DNA of 42,373 nucleotides from Phaeobacter sp. HF9A (GTDB taxonomy: Bacteria; Pseudomonadota; Alphaproteobacteria; Rhodobacterales; Rhodobacteraceae): positions 1 to 42,373 of the forward strand of contig NZ_JAATOX010000024.1 of NCBI RefSeq assembly GCF_011806385.1, given 5' to 3'. The notes beneath the pieces are model-generated. The model made no database searches. It was not told the origin of the DNA and saw only the letters and a list, made by a program, of their open reading frames with translations. This document shows, piece by piece, positions 8,384-15,949 of this stretch. Both the position numbers and the translations under genes were made by a program. How positions within the stretch are numbered: the stretch's first letter is position 1; each line of letters opens with the position of its first letter.

Positions 8384-9609
8384 TGCGTCCCCGTTTCTGC
8401 GGTTGTCGGCGCGGGTGCCTGAAGCGCCAGCCCCGCGAGGCACAGCGCCTCGATTTCGTCATCGCCAAGCCCGATGGAGCGCAGGATCTCCGAGGTCTGC
8501 GCCCCCACCGGTTGCGGCGGCAGACTGACGCCCGTCTCGGACTGCGACATGCGGAACGCCACCGACGGCACCCGCAGCCCCGACAGCGTCCCGCTGGGGT
8601 CCGCGAGTTTCAGGAATTGCGCGCGCGCCTCCGCCTGCGGGTCTTCCAGCGCCTCCTGAAGACGGCGGATGCGCGATGCAGGCACGCGCCGGTCATTAAA
8701 GAACTCTTCCCAATAGGCGGCGGGCATGGTCTCGATAATGGAGGCCAGCACCGTGTGCTCGGTCTTGTAATCGTCGATCCGGGCCAGGTTGTCGGACTTG
8801 ACCAGATCCTCGCGGCCCAGCCCGATCCACAGCCGTCGTTGCTGGCGCAGGTTCGACGCCGCGATCATCACCGGCCCGTCAGCGGCCTGATACATGCCCA
8901 ATGTGGCAAAGGCGTAGGAGTTTCCCTTTGCCTTGGGGTGTTTGCCAGTCAACAGGAAATCCGTCGCCGGAGCGGTCATCAGCGTCATCGCGACCTCCAG
9001 CATCGACACCTCAATATGCTGGCCCTTGCCGGTGCGCTCGCGCTGGAACAGGGCGGCGGAAATCGCAAAGGCGGCGGTGAGGCCGGTCGCATAATCGACA
9101 ACCGGCGCGCCGCATTTCAACGGGCGGTCGTCGCCGTGGCCGGTCATGTCCATGATGCCGGAAAACGCCTGAATTACGTTGTCATAGCCGGTCTGATGCT
9201 GGCGCGGTCCGGTGGCGCCAAAGGCGGAAACCGAGCAATAGATCAGCCGCGGATTGACGGCGGCAAGGTCGTCATAGCCAAGGCCAAGGTCGTTGAACGC
9301 GCCAGGGCGATAGTTTTCGACAAAGACATCCGCCGTCTCGGCCAGCTTCAGCACGGCATCGCGCCCGGCCCCAGATTTCAGATCCAGCGCCAGCGCCTTC
9401 TTACCCGCCCCCTGCGCCAGGAACGCGGTACCCATTGCTGCGCGCACGAGATCGCGGTCGGTGCCGTTGAAACGGGCCTGGTCCGGGTCCTTTGGCGCCT
9501 CAAGCTTGATCACCTCTGCCCCCAGCAGGGCCATTTGGTAGCTTGCATAGGGGCCAGCCAGAACATGTGTCGTGTCGATAACCTTAAGGCCGGAGAATGC
9601 GCCAGACAT
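8380..9609 (-). CDS. CaiB/BaiF-type (class III) CoA-transferase
   Basis: A protein of 409 residues with the class III CoA-transferase fold: N-terminal GLKVIDTTHVLAGPYASYQMA, then the FVENYRPGAFNDLGLGYDDL block and RTGKGQHIEVSML. The aspartate in PVVDYATG (about residue 172 in this start) lies where the family's acyl-anhydride-forming Asp is expected. I placed the start at ATG 9609 because AGGA lies 7 bases upstream; an ATG 6 codons earlier has no ribosome site. The enzyme moves CoA from a CoA-ester, commonly succinyl-CoA, to a carboxylic acid. It provides a second activation route beside the ADP-forming ligase, and overlaps MmgE/PrpD by 4 bases. Confidence 0.92.
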   Translation of the reverse strand: MSGAFSGLKVIDTTHVLAGPYASYQMALLGAEVIKLEAPKDPDQARFNGTDRDLVRAAMGTAFLAQGAGKKALALDLKSGAGRDAVLKLAETADVFVENYRPGAFNDLGLGYDDLAAVNPRLIYCSVSAFGATGPRQHQTGYDNVIQAFSGIMDMTGHGDDRPLKCGAPVVDYATGLTAAFAISAALFQRERTGKGQHIEVSMLEVAMTLMTAPATDFLLTGKHPKAKGNSYAFATLGMYQAADGPVMIAASNLRQQRRLWIGLGREDLVKSDNLARIDDYKTEHTVLASIIETMPAAYWEEFFNDRRVPASRIRRLQEALEDPQAEARAQFLKLADPSGTLSGLRVPSVAFRMSQSETGVSLPPQPVGAQTSEILRSIGLGDDEIEALCLAGLALQAPAPTTAETGTQ

Positions 9610-9639
9610 GTCGTCGTCCTGTATCATGCAAAGAGGCCC

Positions 9640-9658
9640 CGCCCGGCCGATCCGGGCG
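9640..9658. terminator. GC hairpin between the small ORF and the CoA-transferase
   Basis: A perfect 7-bp stem (CGCCCGG and CCGGGCG) encloses a 5-base loop. On the leftward transcript it follows the 41-codon ORF and precedes the CoA-transferase ribosome site by about 20 bases. The few following Ts are weak, so it is more likely an attenuator or mRNA-stability element, as often found after a binding-protein gene, than a full terminator. Confidence 0.4.
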
Positions 9659-9672
9659 AGGATATGGCTGTG

Positions 9673-9798
9673 TCAGTTCGAAATCAGACCCGCGGCGGCG
9701 CGTTCTTTTTCGGCAGATGCGCCCTGGGTCAGCCCGCTGCCAAACGTGGCAGTGCAGGCAAGACCCAGCATCATTTTCCTGAGGTTCGAGATGGCCAT
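9673..9798 (-). CDS. Small ORF encoding little more than a signal peptide; possible binding-protein remnant
   Basis: A 41-codon leftward ORF with a strong GGGAGG ribosome site 5 bases before ATG 9798. It encodes MAISNLRKMMLGLACTATFG followed by SGLTQGASA and 12 further residues. It has a basic n-region, a hydrophobic core and an ASA-type cleavage site at about residue 29, then EKERAAAGLISN and a stop. An in-frame GTG at 9843 with its own AGGAG site would give 56 codons. Its place directly after tctA, followed by a hairpin, is where a TctC solute-binding protein normally sits. I infer either an in-frame deletion that left the leader plus a short C-terminus, or a genuine small exported peptide. 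No mature binding protein is encoded nearby. Confidence 0.5.
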   Translation of the reverse strand: MAISNLRKMMLGLACTATFGSGLTQGASAEKERAAAGLISN

Positions 9799-9912
9799 TT
9801 TTCCTCCCCTGGCAGTCTTGTGAGTGTGTCGGTGATGCGTCACGTCAGTCTCCTGTGTTCCGTCGCCCGCGTGAACTGAGGGTTAGTCAGGCAATGCAGA
9901 CGCGAAACTTGG

Positions 9913-11409
9913 TCAAAGCGTCTTTGCCTTGGCGCGACGGGCGCGCAGCTGCGACAGCCCCGGCAGGACAAAGGCAAGAACGGCGATCAGGATCAGGATC
10001 ACGGTCATCGGCGAGGTGTAGAAGATATCCCACTCGCCCTTGTTCGAGATCAGCGCACGGCGGAAATTGGTCTCCATCATCTCGCCCAGAACCAGCGCGA
10101 GGATGATCGGGGCGAGCGGGATTTCCAGCTTGCGCAGGATGTAGCCCAGCACACCAAAGGCGGTCATGATATGGACGGGAAACATCGTGGTATGCGACGC
10201 GTAAGCCCCAACATAGCAGATGCCCGCCACGATAGCGGCAATCGCCGGACGCGGGATATTTGCGACCTTGGCCCAGATCCTGGCCCCGGCAAGACCGATC
10301 AACACCATCACCGGCACACCGACCCAGAGCGAGGCGAAGACGGTATAGGGGATCTCTGGCGATTTGGTGAAGAGAAGCGGCCCGGGCTGGATGCCCTGCA
10401 CCATCAGCGCGCCGATCATGATCGCAGTGGTCGGCGAGCCGGGAATGCCCAGCGCCAAGAGCGGCGCAAGTGCACCTGCCACAGCCGAGTTGTTCGCCGC
10501 CTCGGAGGAAGCCACGCCTTCCAGCGCGCCCTTGCCGAATTCCTCAGGCGTTTTCGACAGACGCTTGGACACCGCGTAAGACACGAAAGAGGCAATAGAG
10601 GCCCCCGCGCCGGGGATCACACCGATGGCATAGCCCAGCACCGAACTGCGCACGATCGCGCTTTTCAAGCCCAGAATGGCTTTGACCGGCAGCGCCAGTA
10701 GACCACCGATGGGCGAGCTTTTCACCTTTTCCGACGGGCCATCCTCGATCATGAACAGCACTTCGGACAGCGCATAAAGACCAAGAAGAACCGGCACCAG
10801 CGGCAGACCTTCGAAGAATTCCGGGTTGCCCATGGTGAAACGCGGCACGCCGGTCTGCACGTCCAGCCCGATGGTGGCCAGCGCAAGGCCGATCCCCATG
10901 GCGACTGTGCCTTTCAGGGGCGAGCCTTCAGACAGGCCCGCAACAAGGCTCAGCCCGACCAGCGCCAGCGCGAAATACTCGCCAGGCCCAAAGCGCAGCG
11001 CGAATTCCGACAACGGCACCGCCGTGATGATCAGGAACAGCGTCGAGATGAAGATGCCCGCGCCGGAGGACAGGATCGAGACGGTCAGCGCCTCGCCCGT
11101 GCGCCCCTGTTGCGTCAGCGGATAGCCGTCCCAGGATGTCGCCACCGCCGCCGCCGTCCCGGGCGAGTTGATCAGGATCGCGGTGATCGCGCCGCCATAT
11201 TCCGCCGCCGCATAAAGCGCGACCAGGCCAACGATGGAAACCACCGGGTCCATGCCATAGGTGAAGGGGATCAGCAGCGCCACGCCGAGGCTCGGCCCAA
11301 GACCGGGAATGGCCCCGATCAGATAGCCCGCCAGGGCACCGAACACCAACGCGAACCAGACCATGGGATCGCCGAACGCGGAAAAGCCGACTGCAAGACT
11401 CTCAAGCAT
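9913..11409 (-). CDS. tctA: TctA-type large membrane subunit of a tripartite tricarboxylate (TTT) transporter
   Basis: A 498-residue, very hydrophobic protein with about 11 membrane segments. It carries the TctA signatures GAIPGLGPSLGVALLIPFTYG near the N-terminus, YGGAITAILINSPGTAAAVATSWDGYP at about residues 71-97, and the internal repeat IGVIPGAGASIASFVSYAVSKR with SEAANNSAVAGALAPLLALGIPGSPTTAIM in the second half. It forms the main channel of a secondary uptake system that works with TctB and a periplasmic binding protein. It starts 9 bp after tctB. The binding protein gene is absent apart from the signal-peptide ORF downstream, so an unlinked protein may serve it. The substrate is probably an organic acid feeding the neighbouring CoA pathway. 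Confidence 0.95.
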   Translation of the reverse strand: MLESLAVGFSAFGDPMVWFALVFGALAGYLIGAIPGLGPSLGVALLIPFTYGMDPVVSIVGLVALYAAAEYGGAITAILINSPGTAAAVATSWDGYPLTQQGRTGEALTVSILSSGAGIFISTLFLIITAVPLSEFALRFGPGEYFALALVGLSLVAGLSEGSPLKGTVAMGIGLALATIGLDVQTGVPRFTMGNPEFFEGLPLVPVLLGLYALSEVLFMIEDGPSEKVKSSPIGGLLALPVKAILGLKSAIVRSSVLGYAIGVIPGAGASIASFVSYAVSKRLSKTPEEFGKGALEGVASSEAANNSAVAGALAPLLALGIPGSPTTAIMIGALMVQGIQPGPLLFTKSPEIPYTVFASLWVGVPVMVLIGLAGARIWAKVANIPRPAIAAIVAGICYVGAYASHTTMFPVHIMTAFGVLGYILRKLEIPLAPIILALVLGEMMETNFRRALISNKGEWDIFYTSPMTVILILIAVLAFVLPGLSQLRARRAKAKTL

Positions 11410-11418
11410 GTTTGTTCC

Positions 11419-11919
11419 TCAGGGCAGGTTGACGTCAAGCGCCAGATTGAAAACGACATAGATGAAGCCCGCGAGCACGAGCGGCACCCCAATCACATGA
11501 AGCGGGCGGCGTTCACCGCAGGCCAGCATGGTCAGAAATGCAAAGATCAACACACTCGGCAGCGTGCCCAGGCGCTCGAAGTAGAGAGATTGCAGGATCA
11601 GCAGCCCCACGGTGCCCAGCACATAAAGAGGCCGCCGGATCGACACCCAGGTGACCGGCACCGGATCAACGATGCGCACGATGGCAGAGACGGCGACGGC
11701 GGCGGTTGCAAGAAGGGCCGCCAGGGCCAGCAGGGTCGGAAAACCGCCCGCGCCGATATCAATCTTGTTGAGCGGCGCCGGCAAGGCGGCGGCCTGCGCG
11801 AAATAGCGCCAGAACACAACCAGCAAGGCCGCGCATCCTACCAGGTCCAACACCGGCAAGGCACCGCGGATCACATCCCAACGCAGCCGCCAGCCAAGGG
11901 CTTTCTTGTAGTCTTCCAT
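11419..11919 (-). CDS. tctB: TctB-type small membrane subunit of the TTT transporter
   Basis: A 166-residue protein with four predicted membrane segments in the order typical of TctB: one after about residue 20 (GALPVLDLVGCAALLVVFW), one around 65-85, and a split pair in the C-terminal half (VLGTVGLLILQSLYFERLG and TLPSVLIFAFLTMLACGERR). I chose ATG 11919 because GAGGGAGGA lies just upstream; the longer frame opens with a TTG lacking a ribosome site. TctB is poorly conserved and is identified mainly by topology and by tctA 9 bp downstream. About 120 bp upstream there is a tandem 9-bp repeat (12035..12052). Confidence 0.88.
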   Translation of the reverse strand: MEDYKKALGWRLRWDVIRGALPVLDLVGCAALLVVFWRYFAQAAALPAPLNKIDIGAGGFPTLLALAALLATAAVAVSAIVRIVDPVPVTWVSIRRPLYVLGTVGLLILQSLYFERLGTLPSVLIFAFLTMLACGERRPLHVIGVPLVLAGFIYVVFNLALDVNLP

Positions 11920-12034
11920 GTCATCCTCCCTCGCCAACGCCTGATCGGGCCTTGGCAGATCTCCTGGTGCCAGTGTCCCAAATCAGCCCGCCCTGCGTGA
12001 ACTGAGTATTTGTTTGCCAGACCGGCACTTGGGA

Positions 12035-12052
12035 TTGGTCTTGTTGGTCTTG
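12035..12052. repeat. Tandem 9-bp repeat upstream of tctB
   Basis: TTGGTCTTG occurs twice back to back at 12035..12043 and 12044..12052, in the 210-bp gap between the FadB-type gene and tctB. It could be a pair of half-sites for a regulator of the transporter genes, or chance. Confidence 0.35.
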
Positions 12053-12129
12053 GCGGTCGATCCGTGCCAGAGGCCGTCGCGGCGCCAGCCACGGAGGCAA
12101 ACGCGGGCACCTGCGGCGGATTGCGCGCC

Positions 12130-14082
12130 TCAGTCGGTGATCCCGGCCATGTACATCGGCCCGCCCTTGTGGCGCGGAAACCCGTAGCCGGTGATCAGCA
12201 CCACATCGATGTCGCCGGGTCGCTCGGCAATGCCTTCCTCCAGCACGGCCTGCCCCTCGCGTTGCATGGTCGTCAGAATGCGCTCCATGATCTCTGCCTC
12301 GGTAAAGACCTTGCGGCTTCGCCCTGCCCTGGCGCTTTCCTCTTCGATGATGCGGGTCACCTCCGGGTCCACCTCTGCCTTGCCAGTGGCATAATCATAC
12401 CAGCCTTTGCCCGCCTTGCGGCCAAGCCGCCCTGCCTCGCACAGACGGTCGGCGATATGGGCATAGCGCTCCTCCGGAGCACGATGCGGCGCCCGCGCCT
12501 TGCGCTGCGCCCAGGCGATGTCGAGCCCGCTCATGTCCTGCACCGCATAGATCCCCATGGCAAAACCAAAGCCCTGCATCGCGGCGTCGATCTGCTGTGG
12601 CAAAGCGCCCTCTTCGAGCATGAATTCGCAGTCCCGCCGATAGGCCGCCATGATACGGTTGCCGATGAAGCCGTCGCAGACCCCGGCCACCACCGGGATC
12701 TTGCGCAGTCGCTTGGCCAGCGCCCCGCCCGTTGCCAGCGCCCGTGCGCCGGTCGCCTCGCCCCGCACCACTTCAAGCAGCTTCATCACATGGGCGGGCG
12801 AGAAGAAATGCAGCCCGAGGATGCGCGACGGGTCTTTCGTCGTCCGCGCCAGGACATTCACATCCAGATAGGAGGTATTGGTGGCAAGGATCGCGTCGTC
12901 GGGCATGACCGCGCCCAGTGTCTCGAACACCTGCCGCTTGACGTCCAGATCCTCGAACACTGCTTCGATCACCAGCGGGCAGTCGGCCAGCGCCGCGTAG
13001 TCCGCGCCGGTGCTCAATGCGGCCAGCGCTGCCTCGCCCTTGGCCGCCGTCACCGCACCGCGTTTGACGCTGGCGGCGATGGTGTCGGCCACGCGGCTCC
13101 GCGCGATCTCTGCCGCAGCGGTGTCGCGCTCGATCAGGTGCACCTGTGAGCCCGCAAGCAGCAGCGCCGTGGCGATCCCTGCTCCCATGGTGCCGCCGCC
13201 GATCACGCCGACGCGCGACAGATCCGCAGGGGCTGCCTCGGCCTGTTTCAGCGCCTGGCCCGCGCCGCGTTCCGCAAAGAACACATGCCGCAACGCCGCG
13301 GCCTCTGCTGAGGCCGCCAACCGCAGGAAACGCTCCCGCTCGCCGGCCAGTGTTTCCTCGACAGGTGCGCTGGCGGCGCATTTCAGCGATGCCAGCGCTT
13401 CGAGCGGGGCCGCGGCGCCCCGGCTGCGCTTGCGCAGCTGCGCCTCTTGCGCGTCCCAATCAACGCAATCCCCCGCCACCAGATCACGATCAAGCGCGGG
13501 CTTCGGGCGGCCCGCTGCCGCCAGGTCCGATGCCAGCGCGGCGGCCTCGGCCAGCAGGTCCTCTGTGCTGAGCCGATCCAGCAACCCGTTCTCCAACGCC
13601 TCCTGTGCGCTGATCGGCTTGCCGCTGGTTGCCAGCTTGATCGCCGTTGCCATCGGCACCAGACGCGGCAGGCGCACCGTACCGCCAGAGCCGGGAATGA
13701 TGCCGATATTGACCTCCGGCAGGCCCAGCTTGGCCGAAGGTACGGCGATGCGGGCATGACAGGCCATCGCCAGCTCCAGCCCACCGCCCAGCGCCAGCCC
13801 CCCGATGGCGGCGACCCAGGGCAGTTTTGATGCGGCGATTGCCGCCAGCACGTCAGGCAGCATCGGCGGCACGGGCGGCTGTCCCAGCTCGCGGATATCC
13901 GCCCCGGCCACAAAGGTTGCGCCCGCCCCGGTCACCACCGCCGCCCGGATATCGGCGGCTTCCAGCTGTGTCACCGCCTCCATCAAGCCCTCGCGAACGG
14001 CACGCCCCAGGGCATTCACGGGCGTGTTGTCGATGGTGACCCAGCCGAGCCCATTCTCTATCTCGATCCTCACGTCGGCCAT
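12130..14082 (-). CDS. FadB/FadJ-type bifunctional enoyl-CoA hydratase / 3-hydroxyacyl-CoA dehydrogenase, short C-terminus
   Basis: A 650-residue fusion. The N-terminal crotonase domain (1-180) has both hydratase glutamates: Glu103 in GGGLELA and Glu123 in LPEV. The dehydrogenase part has an NAD site VGVIGGGTMGAG at 291-302, and the catalytic pair His425 (GLHFFSP) and Glu437 (LLEVV). It hydrates enoyl-CoA and oxidises the 3-hydroxyacyl-CoA. The ATG at 14082 is chosen because AGAGG lies 8 bases upstream; an ATG two codons earlier is too close to it. The protein stops at GGPMYMAGITD, about 40-50 residues before the usual end of the second C-terminal dehydrogenase domain, and no continuation is visible in other frames. 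It is the first gene of the leftward block and is divergent from the thioesterase gene. Confidence 0.9.
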   Translation of the reverse strand: MADVRIEIENGLGWVTIDNTPVNALGRAVREGLMEAVTQLEAADIRAAVVTGAGATFVAGADIRELGQPPVPPMLPDVLAAIAASKLPWVAAIGGLALGGGLELAMACHARIAVPSAKLGLPEVNIGIIPGSGGTVRLPRLVPMATAIKLATSGKPISAQEALENGLLDRLSTEDLLAEAAALASDLAAAGRPKPALDRDLVAGDCVDWDAQEAQLRKRSRGAAAPLEALASLKCAASAPVEETLAGERERFLRLAASAEAAALRHVFFAERGAGQALKQAEAAPADLSRVGVIGGGTMGAGIATALLLAGSQVHLIERDTAAAEIARSRVADTIAASVKRGAVTAAKGEAALAALSTGADYAALADCPLVIEAVFEDLDVKRQVFETLGAVMPDDAILATNTSYLDVNVLARTTKDPSRILGLHFFSPAHVMKLLEVVRGEATGARALATGGALAKRLRKIPVVAGVCDGFIGNRIMAAYRRDCEFMLEEGALPQQIDAAMQGFGFAMGIYAVQDMSGLDIAWAQRKARAPHRAPEERYAHIADRLCEAGRLGRKAGKGWYDYATGKAEVDPEVTRIIEEESARAGRSRKVFTEAEIMERILTTMQREGQAVLEEGIAERPGDIDVVLITGYGFPRHKGGPMYMAGITD

Positions 14083-14154
14083 GCGCATCCCCTCTTTCGC
14101 GGCTACCATCAGCTTGCGGTTTGTGCCTGTATACTGTGCAGGCGGTTTGCCGTG

Positions 14155-14173
14155 ACCAAACCATTGGTTGGGT
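14155..14173. promoter_or_regulatory. 19-bp near-perfect palindrome in the fadB-like/yciA divergent promoter
   Basis: ACCAAACCATTGGTTGGGT is symmetric around its central T, with 8 of 9 base pairs matching; the inner 11 bases AACCATTGGTT are perfect. It lies in the 187-bp gap between the leftward FadB-type gene and the rightward thioesterase, 73 bp and 97 bp from the two starts. Nearby, GCGGTTTG occurs twice (14116..14123 and 14142..14149). The form suits a TetR- or GntR-type repressor of acyl-CoA metabolism, but no such gene is in the window. Confidence 0.5.
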
Positions 14174-14269
14174 TCAGGCCAGCCCCGGATTAAGTATGTT
14201 GGCACTATGCAAAGCACTGTCGGGACGACCCGCGCGTTGATGCCCGAATATGCGAGAGGACAAAGCACC

Positions 14270-14671
14270 ATGAGTGGCTCGGACCAACCGCCAAGCGGCA
14301 ACCCGACAATTCGCACAATCGCCATGCCGAGCGATACCAATCCCGCAGGTGACATTTTTGGCGGCTGGTTGATGAGCCAGATGGACCTGGCCGCTGGAAC
14401 CGTTGCGGCCTATACCTCCGCCGGACGTAGCGCCACGATCGCGGTGGACGGCATGATCTTTCACCGGCCGGTCAAGGTCGGCGATGAGGTGTCGCTCTAT
14501 GCGTCGCTGACCAAGGTCGGAAAGACCTCCATGACCATCCATGTGGATGCCTGGCGCCGCCCCCGCGAAGCGCGTTTCAGCGAAAAGGTCACCGAGGCCA
14601 ATTTCGTCTTCGTCGCCCTTGATCCTGATGGCAAACCCATCCCAGTGCAAAGCCTGGCGGAGCCCTCCTAA
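14270..14671 (+). CDS. Acyl-CoA thioesterase, YciA-like hotdog protein
   Basis: A 133-residue hotdog-fold thioesterase starting at ATG 14270, which has an AGAGGA ribosome site 9 bases upstream. The segment NPAGDIFGGWLMSQMDLAAG carries the family's GDIFGGWLMSQMD signature, including the Asp used for thioester hydrolysis, followed by VDGMIFHRPVKVGDEVSLYA. YciA-type enzymes hydrolyse a broad range of acyl-CoAs in the cytoplasm. Divergent from the FadB-type gene and sharing the palindromic promoter, it could release CoA when pathway intermediates accumulate. Full length for the family. Confidence 0.92.
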   Translation: MSGSDQPPSGNPTIRTIAMPSDTNPAGDIFGGWLMSQMDLAAGTVAAYTSAGRSATIAVDGMIFHRPVKVGDEVSLYASLTKVGKTSMTIHVDAWRRPREARFSEKVTEANFVFVALDPDGKPIPVQSLAEPS

Positions 14672-14769
14672 GGCGCGCTTCTGAATTGTTCCTGTTGGCG
14701 CCACGCGTCCCGCGCAGCCCGACATCGCTCCCTGCTGCGCCCATCCCGTGACCATCCAAGGACGTTTCC

Positions 14770-15834
14770 GTGTCGCCACACATCAAGACTTTGCTTGCTC
14801 TTTTAGCACTTTACCTCGCGGCCTCTGGTGCCGGTTGGGCCTTTCACTCGATTGGTATTCCGTTGCCCTGGATGATTGGCCCCCTTGTGCTGTCTGCGGC
14901 GGTGTCCATCTCGGGGTTGCTGCGGGTGGCAGTTCCGGTCAAGACCCGGCCCTTTGGCCAGATGACCATCGCCGCCCAAGTCGGCCTTGCCTTCACACCG
15001 GCAGCGCTGGCGGCCTTGTTGACCCTGGCCCCGGTGATGATCGGAACCGCGCTGGCCTCGGCCACCGGTGCCGGACTGATCGCCCTTGTGCTGGCGCGCG
15101 CCACCGGAATTCGCATGTCACAAGCGTTCCTCTCGACCTTTCCGACCAGCCCGGTGGAGGCGGCGATCATGGCCGAGCGGCACGGTTGCGACCCGGCCCC
15201 GGTCATTCTGGCGCAAACCACGCGCATCGCCGCGGTTGTGATCCTTGTGCCGATCGCCGTTTTTGCACTGGATGGCTGGCCGGACCGCACCGGCATGCTG
15301 CGCGGCGGCGGCTTCGATCTGATCGGCAACGGGTTTCTGGCGTTGCTGGCGATCACCGGCGCGCTGCTTTTTAAGCGAGTCGGGCTGTCCAATCCCTATT
15401 TCCTGGGGCCGCTGACATTTTCCGCCGCGGCCAGTGCCTTGGGCCTGCATCCTGCCGCCTTTCCGGCGGAAGTGCTTTCACTGGCGCAAATCGTGCTGGG
15501 AACATGGCTTGGCGGCACCTTTCGCCACGATCTGTTCGTCAACCAAAAACGTCAGCTCGCGGCGATCATGACCAGCACGCTGGTATTGCTGAGCCTGATC
15601 TCTGGCATTGCCCTTGCAATTGCCTGGATGGCCGGGCAGCCTTGGGAGGTGCTGGTTCTGGGGGCCGCGCCGGGCGGGGTCACCGAAATGGCGCTGACGG
15701 CCAAATTCCTCGGCATCGACCTGGCGCTGGTGACCGCGTTTCAGCTGACCAGGATCTTTCTGTTCATGCCGAACATTCCCTGGATCATCCGTATGATCGA
15801 CCGATATGAAAGACGAAAACGCTCGCAGGATTAG
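14770..15834 (+). CDS. AbrB-family membrane protein
   Basis: A 354-residue integral membrane protein with about 9-10 hydrophobic segments arranged as two similar halves. Repeat signatures are GWAFHSIGIPLPWMIGPLVLSA in the first half and NPYFLGPLTFSAAASALGLH in the second, with FPTSPVEAAIMAERHGCDP and APGGVTEMALTAKFLGID at the ends of the two repeats. This is the AbrB family (E. coli AbrB, ammonia-monooxygenase-like proteins), a proposed transporter or regulator of unknown substrate. The start is GTG 14770, supported by AAGGA 7 bases upstream; no ATG is suitably placed. The 98-bp gap after the thioesterase makes co-transcription plausible. Confidence 0.88.
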   Translation: MSPHIKTLLALLALYLAASGAGWAFHSIGIPLPWMIGPLVLSAAVSISGLLRVAVPVKTRPFGQMTIAAQVGLAFTPAALAALLTLAPVMIGTALASATGAGLIALVLARATGIRMSQAFLSTFPTSPVEAAIMAERHGCDPAPVILAQTTRIAAVVILVPIAVFALDGWPDRTGMLRGGGFDLIGNGFLALLAITGALLFKRVGLSNPYFLGPLTFSAAASALGLHPAAFPAEVLSLAQIVLGTWLGGTFRHDLFVNQKRQLAAIMTSTLVLLSLISGIALAIAWMAGQPWEVLVLGAAPGGVTEMALTAKFLGIDLALVTAFQLTRIFLFMPNIPWIIRMIDRYERRKRSQD

Positions 15835-15905
15835 GCTCAAATCCCTTGCGCGTGCCTGGCCCAGCGCAGCGCGGATCTGCGCGGGGCGCCTTTTGGATGC
15901 AGACA

Positions 15906-15945
15906 GCGCTTCCCCGTCCTGAACGGACAGAGAAGCGCAAATTTT
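15906..15945. terminator. Hairpin terminator between convergent abrB-like and amidohydrolase genes
   Basis: Outer arms GCGCTTC (15906..15912) and GAAGCGC (15932..15938) pair perfectly, with an inner GTCC/GGAC pairing around a 5-base loop. On the rightward strand it is followed by AAATTTT, so it can end the AbrB-family transcript; it lies just past the leftward amidohydrolase stop and may serve both. Confidence 0.55.
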
Positions 15946-15949
15946 GTCG

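Noticed and set aside
8377-9879. 500-codon rightward open frame antisense to the CoA-transferase
   Set aside because: No motifs or ribosome site; the opposite strand encodes a clear class III CoA-transferase with an overlapping operon partner.
15864-15894. GCGCAG/CTGCGC hairpin with a later TTTT after the AbrB-family gene
   Set aside because: The T-run is 9 bases away from the stem; the hairpin at 15906-15938 is the better terminator.
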